64,000 bases of DNA from Clostridiales bacterium (GCA_021199275.1 JAJQIJ010000013.1:54078-118077), one strand, 5' to 3'. Shown: positions 20,046 through 28,812, counted from the stretch's first letter. A program made the numbers and translations. The notes: generated by a model from the letters alone, not told the origin.

Positions 20046-20074
20046 ATGATAACACCCTGAAATTTTTTTGTCAA
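20046..20074 (-). promoter_or_regulatory. Promoter of the trp operon
   Basis: On the minus strand TTGACA (20069-20074) and TATCAT (20046-20051) are 17 bases apart. Transcription would start at about 20039, at the 5' end of the T-box leader. Confidence 0.88.
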
Positions 20075-20124
20075 GTGGTTTTGGCTGTTTTTTAACGGTG
20101 TGTGGAAGCTGCCGCGCGCCGATT

Positions 20125-21204
20125 TCACCCGGCAAAAATTCTGAACAGCGGCAGGCACTCTGAAAAGAAACGTTTATATGCGCCGCAATAGTCTGCGCTT
20201 TGCCTTGTCCTTTTGCAGCCGCCGGCACGGCAAAGCTGAAAATAAGGGCAGCCTTTGCACTTTTCGGGCGTGTCAAAGCCCTCTGTCAAAAACCGCCGCG
20301 CCCTGTCGCACGAGGCAAGCTCTGCAAAGTTGCAGTCGTTTATGTTGCCCAGCAAATATTCGTCTGTGCAGAAAAAATCGCACGGGTATATATTTCCGTT
20401 GCCCTCTGCAACAAATTGCTGTGTGCAGCGCCCTTCCATGCCGCATTGTTCGCAGCGAAAGCCAAGATACAGGTTTACCCAGTTGTCAAACTGGCGCACG
20501 CTTACATAGTTTCCATGCGCCCAGTCTGCGGCATAGAGCCTGAAAACCTTTATAAGAAAATCTGCATAAGATTCGTCAGTCATGTAAAGCTCGCTTTCAT
20601 CATGGCTGCCAAATGGGCGCAGGCAGGGTATAAATTGCAAATATTTAAAACCCTTTGATTTGAAAAACTTATAAATTTTTTCTCCTCTTTTAGCGGAAAA
20701 GTCTGTAAGCACCGAAACAATATTATATTGAACTTTAAAGCGCTCTAACAGCCGCGCGGCTTTTATGACCTTATTAAATGTGCTGCCCCCGCCAGGCGCG
20801 CGCCTGAATTTGTTTGAATCAAAGTCGCCGTCTAAGCTGACCCCCACAAGAAAATTATTTTCTGCAAAAAAGCGCGCAAAGTCTTCGTCAATAAGCGTGG
20901 CGTTAGTTTGCAGGGCATAAGACACCGCGCTGCCCTTTACATTATAAATCTTTACCTTTTCAACAAAGCTTTTAAAATATGAAAGCCCGGCCAGCAGCGG
21001 CTCGCCGCCCTGAAAGGTGTAAGAAACGCCGGCAGAGTCTGCATATAAAAGAGATTTTTTGACAAGCTCCTCTGCCGTGGAGTCGCTCATAATGCCAAAC
21101 TGAAATTGCTCTCTGTTTTGGGCGACATCGCGGTAAAAGCAATATTCGCACTGAATATTGCACATTGACGACGCTGGCTTTACCATTAAAGAAACCGGCG
21201 GCAT
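20125..21204 (-). CDS. Radical SAM/SPASM protein of the anaerobic sulfatase-maturase type
   Basis: Members of this family use a radical SAM cluster plus SPASM auxiliary clusters to modify proteins or peptides, the best known converting a Cys or Ser of sulfatases to formylglycine. The 359-residue product has the cluster-binding C15-x3-C19-x2-C22 (C-N-I-Q-C-E-Y-C), the F-Q-G-G-E-P-L-L SAM segment, and a SPASM-like set of cysteines in its last third, including C-K-G-C-P and C-R-A-G-G-C. Its start follows a run of seven Gs. No sulfatase gene is near, so the substrate is open. The trp promoter lies just beyond its stop. Confidence 0.88.
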   Translation of the reverse strand: MPPVSLMVKPASSMCNIQCEYCFYRDVAQNREQFQFGIMSDSTAEELVKKSLLYADSAGVSYTFQGGEPLLAGLSYFKSFVEKVKIYNVKGSAVSYALQTNATLIDEDFARFFAENNFLVGVSLDGDFDSNKFRRAPGGGSTFNKVIKAARLLERFKVQYNIVSVLTDFSAKRGEKIYKFFKSKGFKYLQFIPCLRPFGSHDESELYMTDESYADFLIKVFRLYAADWAHGNYVSVRQFDNWVNLYLGFRCEQCGMEGRCTQQFVAEGNGNIYPCDFFCTDEYLLGNINDCNFAELASCDRARRFLTEGFDTPEKCKGCPYFQLCRAGGCKRTRQSADYCGAYKRFFSECLPLFRIFAG

Positions 21205-21328
21205 GCGCTGCCCCCCCTTTTACTTTTTATTTGCGGCGGCGCCGTTTCTTTGACGCAGATATACCGGCGTATATTAAAACAAAAAATGGCGCAGGGTGCT
21301 AAAATTATCGCTTTGGGCTGTTCTGTTC

Positions 21329-22486
21329 TTAAGCAAGAATTTCGTCTGCCAGCTCTTCAAGCTGTGTTTCATTGGCCTTGCTCAGGGTTGTTTTAATTGT
21401 TACGCTTTTGTCGCACAGCGTTATGTTTTTCATTGGCTCAATAAGCGCTTTCATAGCCCTTGCGGCAGTCGGCCCCCAAGAGCCGTTTTCAACAAGCGCA
21501 ACCCTTCTGTTTTGAAAGGCCTTGCTTTTTAAATGGCATAAAAAGGCTTCCATTGGCGGAAAAACGCCGCCGTCATAGCTTGCCGCCATAAACACCTCTT
21601 TGCCGTATCTAAATGCGTCTGCCACGGCTTCTGCAATATCGTCTTTAGCAAGGTTGCTTATTGCAACCCTTGGGCAGCCCTTTTTTTCAAGTATTTCTTT
21701 AAGCTTAAATACCGCCTTTTCGGTGTTGCCGTAAATTGAAGCATATGCTATAAACACACCTTCGCTTTCAACGGAATATGAAGACCATGTGTTGTAAAGA
21801 TTTATGTAATATTCAAGATTTTCGCTTAACACCGGGCCGTGCAGAGCGCATATTACCCTGACGTCAAGCGCAAGAACCTTTTTAAGCAGAGTCTGCACCG
21901 GCTGGCCGTATTTGCCCACAATGTTGAAATAATAGCGCCTTGCTTCGCAAGCCCAGTCTTCGTCACAGTCAAACGCGCCGAATTTGCCGAATGCGTCAGC
22001 CGAAAACAAAACCCTCTCTGACTGTTCATAAGTCATAATTACCTCAGGCCAGTGAATCATTGGCGCCATTATGAAACTTAGCGTGTGCTTGCCAAGGCAC
22101 AATGTGTCGCCCTCTTTTACGGCAAGCTTTTTAACGCCTGCCGGAATATCAAAAAACTGGCCCAGCATGGCAAATGCCTTTGCGCTGGCAACAAGGGTTA
22201 TTTCAGGAAATTTTTGCACCAAAAGGGAAACATTTGCCGAATGGTCTGGCTCAAGATGTGAAATTATAAGGTAATCAGGCTGCCGCCCGGCAAGCGCGCT
22301 TTCAAGATTTTCAAGCCATTCGTCTGTCTTTGCAGCGTCAACCGTGTCAAAAACGGCAAGCTTTTCATCGTCAATAAAATATGAATTATATGCCATGCCG
22401 TTTTTCAGCGGATATTGATTTTCAAATATTTTCAGTTCTTTGTCACTGACGCCTATGTATTTAATGCTTTCTGTTATATTATGCAT
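21329..22486 (-). CDS. FprA-family flavodiiron protein (A-type flavoprotein)
   Basis: Flavodiiron proteins reduce oxygen to water or nitric oxide to nitrous oxide and protect anaerobes. The 385-residue product has the lactamase-like diiron domain with the motif H-L-E-P-D-H-S-A-N, then a C-terminal flavodoxin domain starting near residue 250 (A-Y-A-S-I-Y-G-N-T-E). The ORF extends further upstream, but the start at 22486 (MHNITESIKY) has an AGAGGT site and matches the family. No rubredoxin gene is adjacent. Confidence 0.92.
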   Translation of the reverse strand: MHNITESIKYIGVSDKELKIFENQYPLKNGMAYNSYFIDDEKLAVFDTVDAAKTDEWLENLESALAGRQPDYLIISHLEPDHSANVSLLVQKFPEITLVASAKAFAMLGQFFDIPAGVKKLAVKEGDTLCLGKHTLSFIMAPMIHWPEVIMTYEQSERVLFSADAFGKFGAFDCDEDWACEARRYYFNIVGKYGQPVQTLLKKVLALDVRVICALHGPVLSENLEYYINLYNTWSSYSVESEGVFIAYASIYGNTEKAVFKLKEILEKKGCPRVAISNLAKDDIAEAVADAFRYGKEVFMAASYDGGVFPPMEAFLCHLKSKAFQNRRVALVENGSWGPTAARAMKALIEPMKNITLCDKSVTIKTTLSKANETQLEELADEILA

Positions 22487-22567
22487 AAATTTTACCTCTT
22501 TAAAATTTTTCACCGGGGCAGCCGCATGGTTGCACTGCGGCAAAAGCGCCCGGCGTTTAATTTAAAT

Positions 22568-24127
22568 TCAGCCCTGTGCTTGCTCGCCGCCGGCATTGTC
22601 AGCCCCGGCGCTGTCTTGCATTGCATCTGCTTCGGCAAGGCTGTGCCTTTCAACAAGCTCTGCAAGCATTTTTTCATGGCTCTTTTGGTCTATTTCATAT
22701 TTAAGAGTCGGCAAAACAGCCAGCAGCATGCCAACGGCAGGCGGAATTGAAATTAAAAACCACATAATCTTTGCATATTCGGAATAATCTGTCGCAAAGC
22801 TTGCGCCGCTTTGAAGCGCTGAATTCATGGCTTCTATATTTACGTCTGTATAGCCCACTGCGGCATATGCATATGCCGAAATAATTGAAGCAATGCCTGT
22901 TGAAAACTTTGTAATAAAGCTTTGCCCGCTGAAGAAAACCCCGTCAGGCCTGAAGCCATGGTGGTATTCTTCATAATCAATGCAGTCTGAAATCATTATA
23001 GACTGGCAAACGTTTACCGCGCCAAAGCCGGCGCCGGACAGCAGCATGCACAGCCCAACCAGCAGCGCCCAGCCGATTTTGTCAAGCTCTGTGGGCGCGG
23101 CAAGATATACAACAAAAATGAGCGCAAACGGCACCGCCGACGCGCCGCTTGAAAAGTTGTAAATATGTTTAACGTCAAATTTTTTCATAAGCGCCGGGCA
23201 GATAGCCATGGCAACGAACTGCCCAATAAACAGCCCGCCCGCAACTATTGCGACTATAACAAGAGTTTTAATGTCTGTAAATGCATTTGTAAGGTCGCCC
23301 TCGCAATAATAATAAGAAAGCAAAGTCATTGCAACAGTCATCATAAGCTGAAACGGCGCGCGCAGAATTCCGCTTATAAAAAGCCGCCTGAACGGCACGC
23401 ATTTCCACATAAGGCTGAAGCTTTCCTTCATGCTTCTTCTTTCGCTTGAAGCGGGCACTTTTTCTTTTGTGCCAAGCCCCGCGCATTCAAACAGCAGCGC
23501 CGCTATAATTGTGATTCCTATGCCGACCGCAACAAAGCCTGACTGTGCGGTTACCGACTTGCCAAGCATTTGGTTTACTGCCTGAGACAGCGGAATTATT
23601 GAAACCAGCACAACCGCGCCGCCGATTGACGCTATAATTCTTGCAAGCGAAATAAGGGTTGAACGGTCTTTTTCATCTTCGCTCATGCGGCTAATCATGC
23701 CCCACAGCGGCACGTCGCCCGTGGTGAAGCTCATGCCCCAAAGTATATATGAAACAGCGGCCCACGCCACAATTAAAAACATTGACGTGCTGTTGCCGGC
23801 AAGCTTTGCCGTGCTGTAATTGCCGTTTATAAAGCACAAACATGTTATTATGCATATAAACAGCGGTGAAAACAGCAGCCATGAGCGGCATTTGCCGTAT
23901 TTTGACTTTGTCCTGTCAACAATAGTGCCCATCATGGGGTCGTTTATAGCGTCCCATATTCTGGCAATGGCAAATATCCACCCCAGTGCAACGGCAGGCA
24001 GGCAAATAATATTTTGAAAATAATAGTAAAGCCCGGTGCCCACTATGTTGTAAAGCATGTTTTGCCCGAACATGCCCACAAGGTACATGTTTCTTTCTTT
24101 GGCTGTATAAGTTCGTACATTTGACAC
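22568..24127 (-). CDS. GPH-family (glycoside-pentoside-hexuronide) cation symporter
   Basis: This is a 12-helix transporter of the GPH branch of the major facilitator superfamily, which moves sugars or glycosides with Na+ or H+. Family features include R-I-W-D-A-I-N-D-P-M-M-G in the second helix region, D-R-T-K-S-K-Y-G-K-C-R-S-W, and G-D-V-P-L-W-G. The length of 519 residues is normal. I choose a GTG start at 24127, because GGGGG at 24135-24139 lies seven bases upstream; a TTG at 24154 is the alternative. The substrate cannot be told. No glycosidase gene is directly adjacent. Confidence 0.88.
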   Translation of the reverse strand: MSNVRTYTAKERNMYLVGMFGQNMLYNIVGTGLYYYFQNIICLPAVALGWIFAIARIWDAINDPMMGTIVDRTKSKYGKCRSWLLFSPLFICIITCLCFINGNYSTAKLAGNSTSMFLIVAWAAVSYILWGMSFTTGDVPLWGMISRMSEDEKDRSTLISLARIIASIGGAVVLVSIIPLSQAVNQMLGKSVTAQSGFVAVGIGITIIAALLFECAGLGTKEKVPASSERRSMKESFSLMWKCVPFRRLFISGILRAPFQLMMTVAMTLLSYYYCEGDLTNAFTDIKTLVIVAIVAGGLFIGQFVAMAICPALMKKFDVKHIYNFSSGASAVPFALIFVVYLAAPTELDKIGWALLVGLCMLLSGAGFGAVNVCQSIMISDCIDYEEYHHGFRPDGVFFSGQSFITKFSTGIASIISAYAYAAVGYTDVNIEAMNSALQSGASFATDYSEYAKIMWFLISIPPAVGMLLAVLPTLKYEIDQKSHEKMLAELVERHSLAEADAMQDSAGADNAGGEQAQG

Positions 24128-24149
24128 TGCAATACCCCCGAAACAAAAA

Positions 24150-24206
24150 TTCAATAAGGGGCAAAGCCCCGTTTAGGCGCCCAATTAAGGGCAAGCTCTT
24201 ATTGAA
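24150..24206. repeat. 57-bp element bounded by perfect 9-bp inverted repeats
   Basis: TTCAATAAG (24150-24158) and CTTATTGAA (24198-24206) bound an inner segment that itself contains a GGGGCAAAGCCCC hairpin and a GGGCAAGCTC match to the outer end of family A repeats. It would form the extreme 5' end of the transporter message, because the promoter's predicted start point is about 24203. Confidence 0.6.
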
Positions 24207-24209
24207 TAT

Positions 24210-24238
24210 ATAATAATACAAAAACAGCAAAAAGACAA
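24210..24238 (-). promoter_or_regulatory. Promoter of the GPH transporter gene
   Basis: TTGTCT (24233-24238) and TATTAT (24210-24215) on the minus strand are separated by 17 bases. Confidence 0.75.
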
Positions 24239-24379
24239 TAAATATTTAATAAATTTTCTTTTGCAGGCCTGCTCATTGCAAAATATGCAAACAAACTGCC
24301 GCGCTGCGGCTCTTTTTGCCATTTCAGCCCCTGTTTTCAAGCAATTTGGCTTGGATTTTTTAAAATAAAATATTGCCGT

Positions 24380-25051
24380 TTACTGAACATTGTAATTTTC
24401 AACTTCACGCCTGAGCCACTCTGCCCATTCGGCAACGCCCTGCCCCGTTTTGGCAGAAATTAAAAAGATTTCACATTTCGGGTTAAGCGCTTTTATTCTT
24501 TGCTTTGCCTTTTCAAAATCAAAGTCAAACACTGCGGCAGTGTCAATTTTGTTTATTATAACCGCGTCTGAAATGCTGAACATAAGCGGGTATTTGAGCG
24601 GCTTATCGTCTCCTTCCGGCACAGACAAAATCATAGCGTTTTTAACGGCGCCGGTGTCAAATTCCGCCGGGCACACAAGATTGCCGACATTTTCAAGAAA
24701 CACCACGTCAAGCGCCTGTGTGCCAAGCTCTGTTATGCCCTGCCTTGTCATAGACGCGTCTAAATGGCACATGCCCCCGGTGTGCAGTTGAATTGTTTTA
24801 ACACCGGTTTCGGCAATTTTATTGGCGTCAACAGACGAATCAATGTCCGCTTCCATTACGCCTATTTTAAAATCATTTTTCATAAGCTCAATGGTTTTTA
24901 TAAGCGTGCTTGTTTTGCCGCTGCCCGGAGACGACATAAGATTAAGCAGGAAAGTGCCGTTTTCCTTTAATTCCTGCCTAAGGTTGTCTGCGTCTTTGTC
25001 ATTGTCTTCAAAAATACTTTTTTTGATTTCTATTACCTTAAATTCTTCCAT
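24380..25051 (-). CDS. hypB: Hydrogenase nickel-insertion GTPase HypB
   Basis: HypB is the GTPase that works with HypA to deliver nickel to [NiFe]-hydrogenases, and in some bacteria to urease. The 223-residue product has the P-loop S-S-P-G-S-G-K-T-S at about residues 36-44, a switch-type E-A-D-I-D-S, the C-H-L-D-A metal-site cysteine, and I-N-K-I-D for guanine recognition. The start at 25051 is supported by AAGGAG seven bases upstream. The histidine-rich N-terminus of some HypBs is absent. It lies downstream of hypA, with a family A repeat between them; no hydrogenase genes are in the window. Confidence 0.95.
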   Translation of the reverse strand: MEEFKVIEIKKSIFEDNDKDADNLRQELKENGTFLLNLMSSPGSGKTSTLIKTIELMKNDFKIGVMEADIDSSVDANKIAETGVKTIQLHTGGMCHLDASMTRQGITELGTQALDVVFLENVGNLVCPAEFDTGAVKNAMILSVPEGDDKPLKYPLMFSISDAVIINKIDTAAVFDFDFEKAKQRIKALNPKCEIFLISAKTGQGVAEWAEWLRREVENYNVQ

Positions 25052-25093
25052 GTTAAAGCTCCTTTTTTGATAATGATTTGATAATGATATAAA

Positions 25094-25199
25094 GGCCCAA
25101 GCGACAGCCGCTGCCGCCCCCCCGCGTGAGATTGTATTCACGCTGATTAAAAGCCGGACCCCGCCGCCTTACGAAGCGGGGCATTTCCCGCTAAGTTAT
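25094..25199 (+). repeat. Family A dispersed repeat, copy A2, at the 3' end of hypA
   Basis: The copy runs from CAAGCGACAGCCGCTGCCGCC through a GCGTGAGATTGTATTCACGC hairpin, then GATTAAAAGCCGGACCCCGC and the terminal CTAAGTTAT. The hypA stop codon TAG (25191-25193, minus strand) lies within the terminal motif. The outer CAATAAGGGCTTG end is missing, so the copy is truncated on the left. Confidence 0.8.
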
Positions 25200-25535
25200 T
25201 TTTATTTCTTTTATTATAAACTCGCGCCCGCTGATTATTTTGCCCGCGCCTGACGAACAATGCGGGCATATGAAATCACTTTCACGCGGGTTATATTTTG
25301 TTTTACACTGCGTGCATTCGCAAAGCGCCGGCAGCGTTTCTGTTTTAAGGCGGCTGTCTTTTAGCAGCTCATAATCTTCCTTTAGCATTGAATGATATGT
25401 TTGCAGGCATTCACCCACAACATCACTGAGCTCGCCTATCTGCACAACTATTTCAGGCACTGACTTGGCGCCGTTTTCGCGCGCATATTTGTCTGCCGTT
25501 TTCATTAAACGGTCTGCAATTGAAAGTTCATGCAC
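25191..25535 (-). CDS. hypA: Hydrogenase nickel-incorporation protein HypA
   Basis: HypA binds nickel through its N-terminal M-H-E and passes it to the hydrogenase with HypB. The 114-residue product begins MHELSIADRL and has a zinc ribbon of two CxxC pairs (C-T-Q-C near residue 76 and C-P-H-C near residue 93). Its last codons, encoding I-T and the stop, merge with the edge of a family A repeat, so the extreme C-terminus may be shaped by that repeat. Confidence 0.95.
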   Translation of the reverse strand: MHELSIADRLMKTADKYARENGAKSVPEIVVQIGELSDVVGECLQTYHSMLKEDYELLKDSRLKTETLPALCECTQCKTKYNPRESDFICPHCSSGAGKIISGREFIIKEIKIT

Positions 25536-25782
25536 TTTTCTCCCCCCTTGTCGCCTGAAAAGCAGCTGGCAAGTGCTTTGTTTGTAAATAAAATACTGCT
25601 TTCCTCTTGCTTTTCTGATTTAACGGTGGTAAAATTTCAATAAAAGGACGCCTGCCGTTCACTTTTATAAAAGCTTTATTTCAGCTTTGGCTTCGCCGCG
25701 GCACACGCCCCGATATGCGCCGGCCGTTTAAACAGGCGCGAAACATATTTTGCTATTTTTAAGAAAGGCAGTGTGAATACAT

Positions 25783-26811
25783 ATGCAAAAAAAAGATATT
25801 GACTGGTCAGCCCTTGGCTTTTCATATATGCCGACTGACTACCGTTTTGTAAGTAATTTCAAAAACGGCGAGTGGGACTGCGGCGCCCTGACAGACAATG
25901 CCGAAATTACTATGAGCGAATGCGCCTGTGTGCTGCAATATGCCCAAACCGTGTTTGAGGGTTTAAAGGCATATACCACGGCAGACGGCAGAATAGTTTG
26001 CTTTCGCCCTGACTTAAATGCAAAGCGCATGGTGGCGTCAGCCAAAAGGCTGCAAATGCCCGTGTTCCCGGAAGACAGGTTTGTAAAAGCCGTTGAAGAT
26101 GTTGTAAGGGCAAACGCTTCGTGGGTGCCGCCATATGGCAGCGGCGCAACTCTTTACCTGCGCCCATATATGTTTGGCTCAAATGCGGTTATCGGCGTTA
26201 AACCGGCAGACGAATATCAGTTCAGGGTTTTCTGCACGCCTGTGGGCCCATATTTCAAGGGCGGCGCCAAGCCGATTACCATTCGCGTGTGCGACCTTGA
26301 CAGGGCAGCCCCGCACGGCACCGGCAATATAAAAGCCGGGCTGAATTACGCCATGAGCCTTTATGCAATAGTTGACGCTCATAACAACGGCTTTGATGAA
26401 AACATGTATCTAGATTCCGCAAGCAGAACTTATGTTGAAGAAACCGGCGGCGCAAACTTCCTGTTCGTAACCAAAGACGGGGTTATAGTAACGCCGAAAT
26501 CAGATTCAATTCTGCCTTCAATCACAAGGCGGTCTCTTTGCTATGTAGCCGAAAACATGCTTGGCATGAAGGTTGAGCAGCGCAAAGTAACGCTTGAAGA
26601 GGTGGCTGACTTTGCGGAATGCGGGCTGTGCGGCACGGCCGCCGTTATAAGCCCCGTTGGCAAAATTGTTGACCACGGCAGGGAAATATGCCTGCCCAGC
26701 GGCATGGAAAAAATGGGCGAAGTTACCCAAAAGCTTTACGACACCCTTACCGGCATGCAAATGGGCACATTGGAAGCGCCCGAAGGCTGGGTGCATGAAA
26801 TCAAGCTTTAA
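25783..26811 (+). CDS. ilvE: Branched-chain amino acid aminotransferase
   Basis: IlvE is the PLP enzyme that interconverts leucine, isoleucine and valine with their keto acids. The 342-residue product has the family's F-E-G-L-K-A-Y, R-P-D-L-N-A-K-R-M, G-T-G-N-I-K-A-G-L-N-Y with the PLP lysine, and E-x-G-G-A-N-F-L-F. The nearest ribosome-site candidate (GAAAGG) is unusually far, about 14 bases before the ATG, which may mean weak initiation. It stands alone between divergent hypA and a terminator. The upstream gap 25536-25782 shows nothing else I can name. Confidence 0.95.
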   Translation: MQKKDIDWSALGFSYMPTDYRFVSNFKNGEWDCGALTDNAEITMSECACVLQYAQTVFEGLKAYTTADGRIVCFRPDLNAKRMVASAKRLQMPVFPEDRFVKAVEDVVRANASWVPPYGSGATLYLRPYMFGSNAVIGVKPADEYQFRVFCTPVGPYFKGGAKPITIRVCDLDRAAPHGTGNIKAGLNYAMSLYAIVDAHNNGFDENMYLDSASRTYVEETGGANFLFVTKDGVIVTPKSDSILPSITRRSLCYVAENMLGMKVEQRKVTLEEVADFAECGLCGTAAVISPVGKIVDHGREICLPSGMEKMGEVTQKLYDTLTGMQMGTLEAPEGWVHEIKL

Positions 26812-26831
26812 ATGTGTGGCATTTTCTGCTT

Positions 26832-26864
26832 AAAGCAGCTCTTTTAATAAAAGGGCTGCTTTTT
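26832..26864 (+). terminator. Intrinsic terminator after ilvE
   Basis: AAAGCAGC and GCTGCTTT form the outer stem, extended inward by a TCTTTT/AAAAGG pairing, followed by four to six T residues. It merges directly into the CAATAAGGGC start of repeat A3. Confidence 0.85.
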
Positions 26865-26995
26865 CAATAAGGGCGTGAAAGTCATTAAACTTTGGGCCCC
26901 GGGGCTGCCGCCCCGGCGAGAAACAGTAATCACCGCTGATTAAAAACAGGAAAGTAACGCTTTTCAAGGCGCCGGCATTCCCCTGAGCTATTAGC
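26864..26995 (+). repeat. Family A dispersed repeat, copy A3, downstream of ylmH
   Basis: The copy begins TTCAATAAGGGCGTGAAAGT, shares TGAAAGTCATTAAAC with copy A8, has a CTGCCGCCCCGGCG block and CACCGCTGATTAAAAACAGG, and ends near CCCCTGAGCTATTA. It lies between the ilvE terminator and the 3' end of ylmH and is oriented as if trailing ylmH. The GC hairpin block near the right end is degenerate. Confidence 0.72.
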
Positions 26996-27038
26996 GTGGC
27001 ACGCCCGTTTTTAAGTGCTGCGCTAAAAAAGCCAAGCG

Positions 27039-27761
27039 CTATATATAGCGGTTTATACTTAAAATCAAACGGCCTTTTTTAGTTGTGCCCTCTTGAACTT
27101 CAAATATAAATTTGCCGTGCCCGCGCACAGATATTACGTCACCGCTTTTCAGCACATATGCCGGGCTGCGCTCTTCAGCTGAATTTAAAAACACCTTTTT
27201 TTCATTAAATAAATCCTTTGCCCGGCCCCTTGGTAAATTATAGACTGCCCCGATAACACTGTCAAGCCGTTTTGACGAAACCATTACATTTTCCCGCTGC
27301 ATTTTTGGGCCTGCGCCTTGCGGCAGGCATTTAATTTCGGCGCAGCGCACCTTTGCCCGCCCTACAGATTCAAGATTTTCACATATATATTCAAAAACCG
27401 TGTCTTTGCAAAATAAATAGCCGGTATTTTCAAAAACTATAATATCGCCTATCATTTCACGCTTTACCCCAAGGGCTAAAGCAGCGCCCAAAAAGTCGCG
27501 GTGGCAAAGCTTTGGGGCAAATTTCTGCGAAACCGGCTCTATTTTCATTAGCCGCACAGGCGCCTGTTCGGCACCGGCGCCGAATATGGCAATGCGCCGC
27601 TCTGCGCCGGCAAAACCGCCCCAAAGCACCGGCTTTATATCAAGCTTCAGCGACAAAAGCGCGCTTTGCCCGGCTTCGCTTAAAAATTCAGTGTAAACGG
27701 CAACGCCTTTTTCATAACTTCTGCGCGCCAAATCTATAAATCTTTTATCTTCATTTTCCAT
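27039..27761 (-). CDS. ylmH: YlmH-type S4-domain RNA-binding protein
   Basis: YlmH-like proteins bind RNA through an S4 domain and are linked to ribosome rescue and the division gene cluster in Firmicutes. The 240-residue product has the N-terminal family module, including G-A-x-L-A-L-G-V-K-R-E-M-I-G-D-I, a central R-L-D-S-V-I-G-A-V-Y-N-L-P-R-G-R-A segment, and a C-terminal S4 fold ending V-R-G-H-G-K-F-I-F. No ribosome site precedes its ATG; the promoter spacing predicts that the message begins at the A of the start codon. It is outside its usual division-gene setting and divergent from the asparaginase gene. Confidence 0.88.
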   Translation of the reverse strand: MENEDKRFIDLARRSYEKGVAVYTEFLSEAGQSALLSLKLDIKPVLWGGFAGAERRIAIFGAGAEQAPVRLMKIEPVSQKFAPKLCHRDFLGAALALGVKREMIGDIIVFENTGYLFCKDTVFEYICENLESVGRAKVRCAEIKCLPQGAGPKMQRENVMVSSKRLDSVIGAVYNLPRGRAKDLFNEKKVFLNSAEERSPAYVLKSGDVISVRGHGKFIFEVQEGTTKKGRLILSINRYI

Positions 27762-27768
27762 AATGAAT

Positions 27769-27797
27769 ATAATATCAGTTTAAAGCATATTTTTCAA
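27769..27797 (-). promoter_or_regulatory. Promoter predicting a leaderless ylmH message
   Basis: TTGAAA (27792-27797) and TATTAT (27769-27774) lie 17 bases apart on the minus strand. Only seven bases separate the -10 box from the ATG, the distance at which transcription itself normally begins. No Shine-Dalgarno sequence is present. Confidence 0.75.
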
Positions 27798-27813
27798 CAA
27801 AAAGGGTGAAAAA

Positions 27814-28794
27814 ATGAAAATATTGGTTATATCGGCAGGCGGCACAATTTGCTGCAAAAATGAAAATCAAATTATAAAAACAGGCGAAAAAGCCTATGAG
27901 CTGCTGCTTGCAAATTTAAAAAACGAAACGGCTGAATTTTCTTTTTTAAACGCCGCTGACATTCCCAGCGAAAACAACGACGGGCAGCGCATTTCACAAA
28001 TTGTAAACTCAGTTATTGACAATATGCCGGGCTATGACGGGGTTATACTGCTGCATGGCACCGACACGCTGCAATACACATCTGCAGCGCTGTCATATGC
28101 CTGCGGTTCCGGCTGCAAAAGCGTTGTAATAGTCAGCGCAGACTATGTTTTGGCAGACCGGCGCACAAACGGCTTTGAAAATTTCAACTGCGCAGTGCAT
28201 TTTATAACCGAAAACCGCGCGGCGGGCGTATTTGTCGTTTATAAAAACAAAAACGAAGTCTGCGCCGTGCACAGGGCGTCAAGGCTGCTTTGCCACAGCG
28301 ATTACAGCTCTTGCATTTACAGCGCTGCGGGGCAAATTTATGCAAAATTTGAAAACGGCGCTTTTGTAAAAAATAAAAACTATGCCGCCGTGCCTGACGA
28401 AGCTGCCCCGTTTGGCAAGATTCAGCTTTCAAAATACAGCGGCGAAATAGCTGTGGTTTATGCGCGCCCGGGCTTAAAATACCCCAAAGCGGGCGAAAAC
28501 ACGCGCTGCGCGCTGATTCGCGCTTATCATTCCGGCACACTGCCAAGCACAGATGAAAGCTTTATAAATTTTATAAACAGCCTGCAAGAGCGGCAAATTC
28601 CATGCTTTTTAAGCGGTGGCAGCGGCAGTGTTTACGAAAGCTCAGCCAAATTCGGCAAAATGGGCATAATTGCGCTGCCAGCCATGGCTTTCCCGGCGCA
28701 GTATATGAAGCTGTGGCTTTCACTTTCCGGCGGCAGAAATTTGCCGGAGTCAATGCCCCTTTCAGTCGGCGAAGATAAAATTACGAATTTATAA
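27814..28794 (+). CDS. Asparaginase-family amidohydrolase
   Basis: These enzymes hydrolyse asparagine to aspartate and ammonia. The 326-residue product opens with I-S-A-G-G-T-I, holding the first catalytic threonine near residue 12, and has the second in L-L-H-G-T-D-T-L, both classic marks of bacterial L-asparaginases. A signal peptide is absent, so it is cytoplasmic (type I-like). The C-terminal half is more divergent than usual, and I cannot exclude activity on another amide. It follows an AAAGGGTG ribosome site. Confidence 0.87.
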   Translation: MKILVISAGGTICCKNENQIIKTGEKAYELLLANLKNETAEFSFLNAADIPSENNDGQRISQIVNSVIDNMPGYDGVILLHGTDTLQYTSAALSYACGSGCKSVVIVSADYVLADRRTNGFENFNCAVHFITENRAAGVFVVYKNKNEVCAVHRASRLLCHSDYSSCIYSAAGQIYAKFENGAFVKNKNYAAVPDEAAPFGKIQLSKYSGEIAVVYARPGLKYPKAGENTRCALIRAYHSGTLPSTDESFINFINSLQERQIPCFLSGGSGSVYESSAKFGKMGIIALPAMAFPAQYMKLWLSLSGGRNLPESMPLSVGEDKITNL

Positions 28795-28812
28795 ATAATT
28801 TTAATTTTACTA

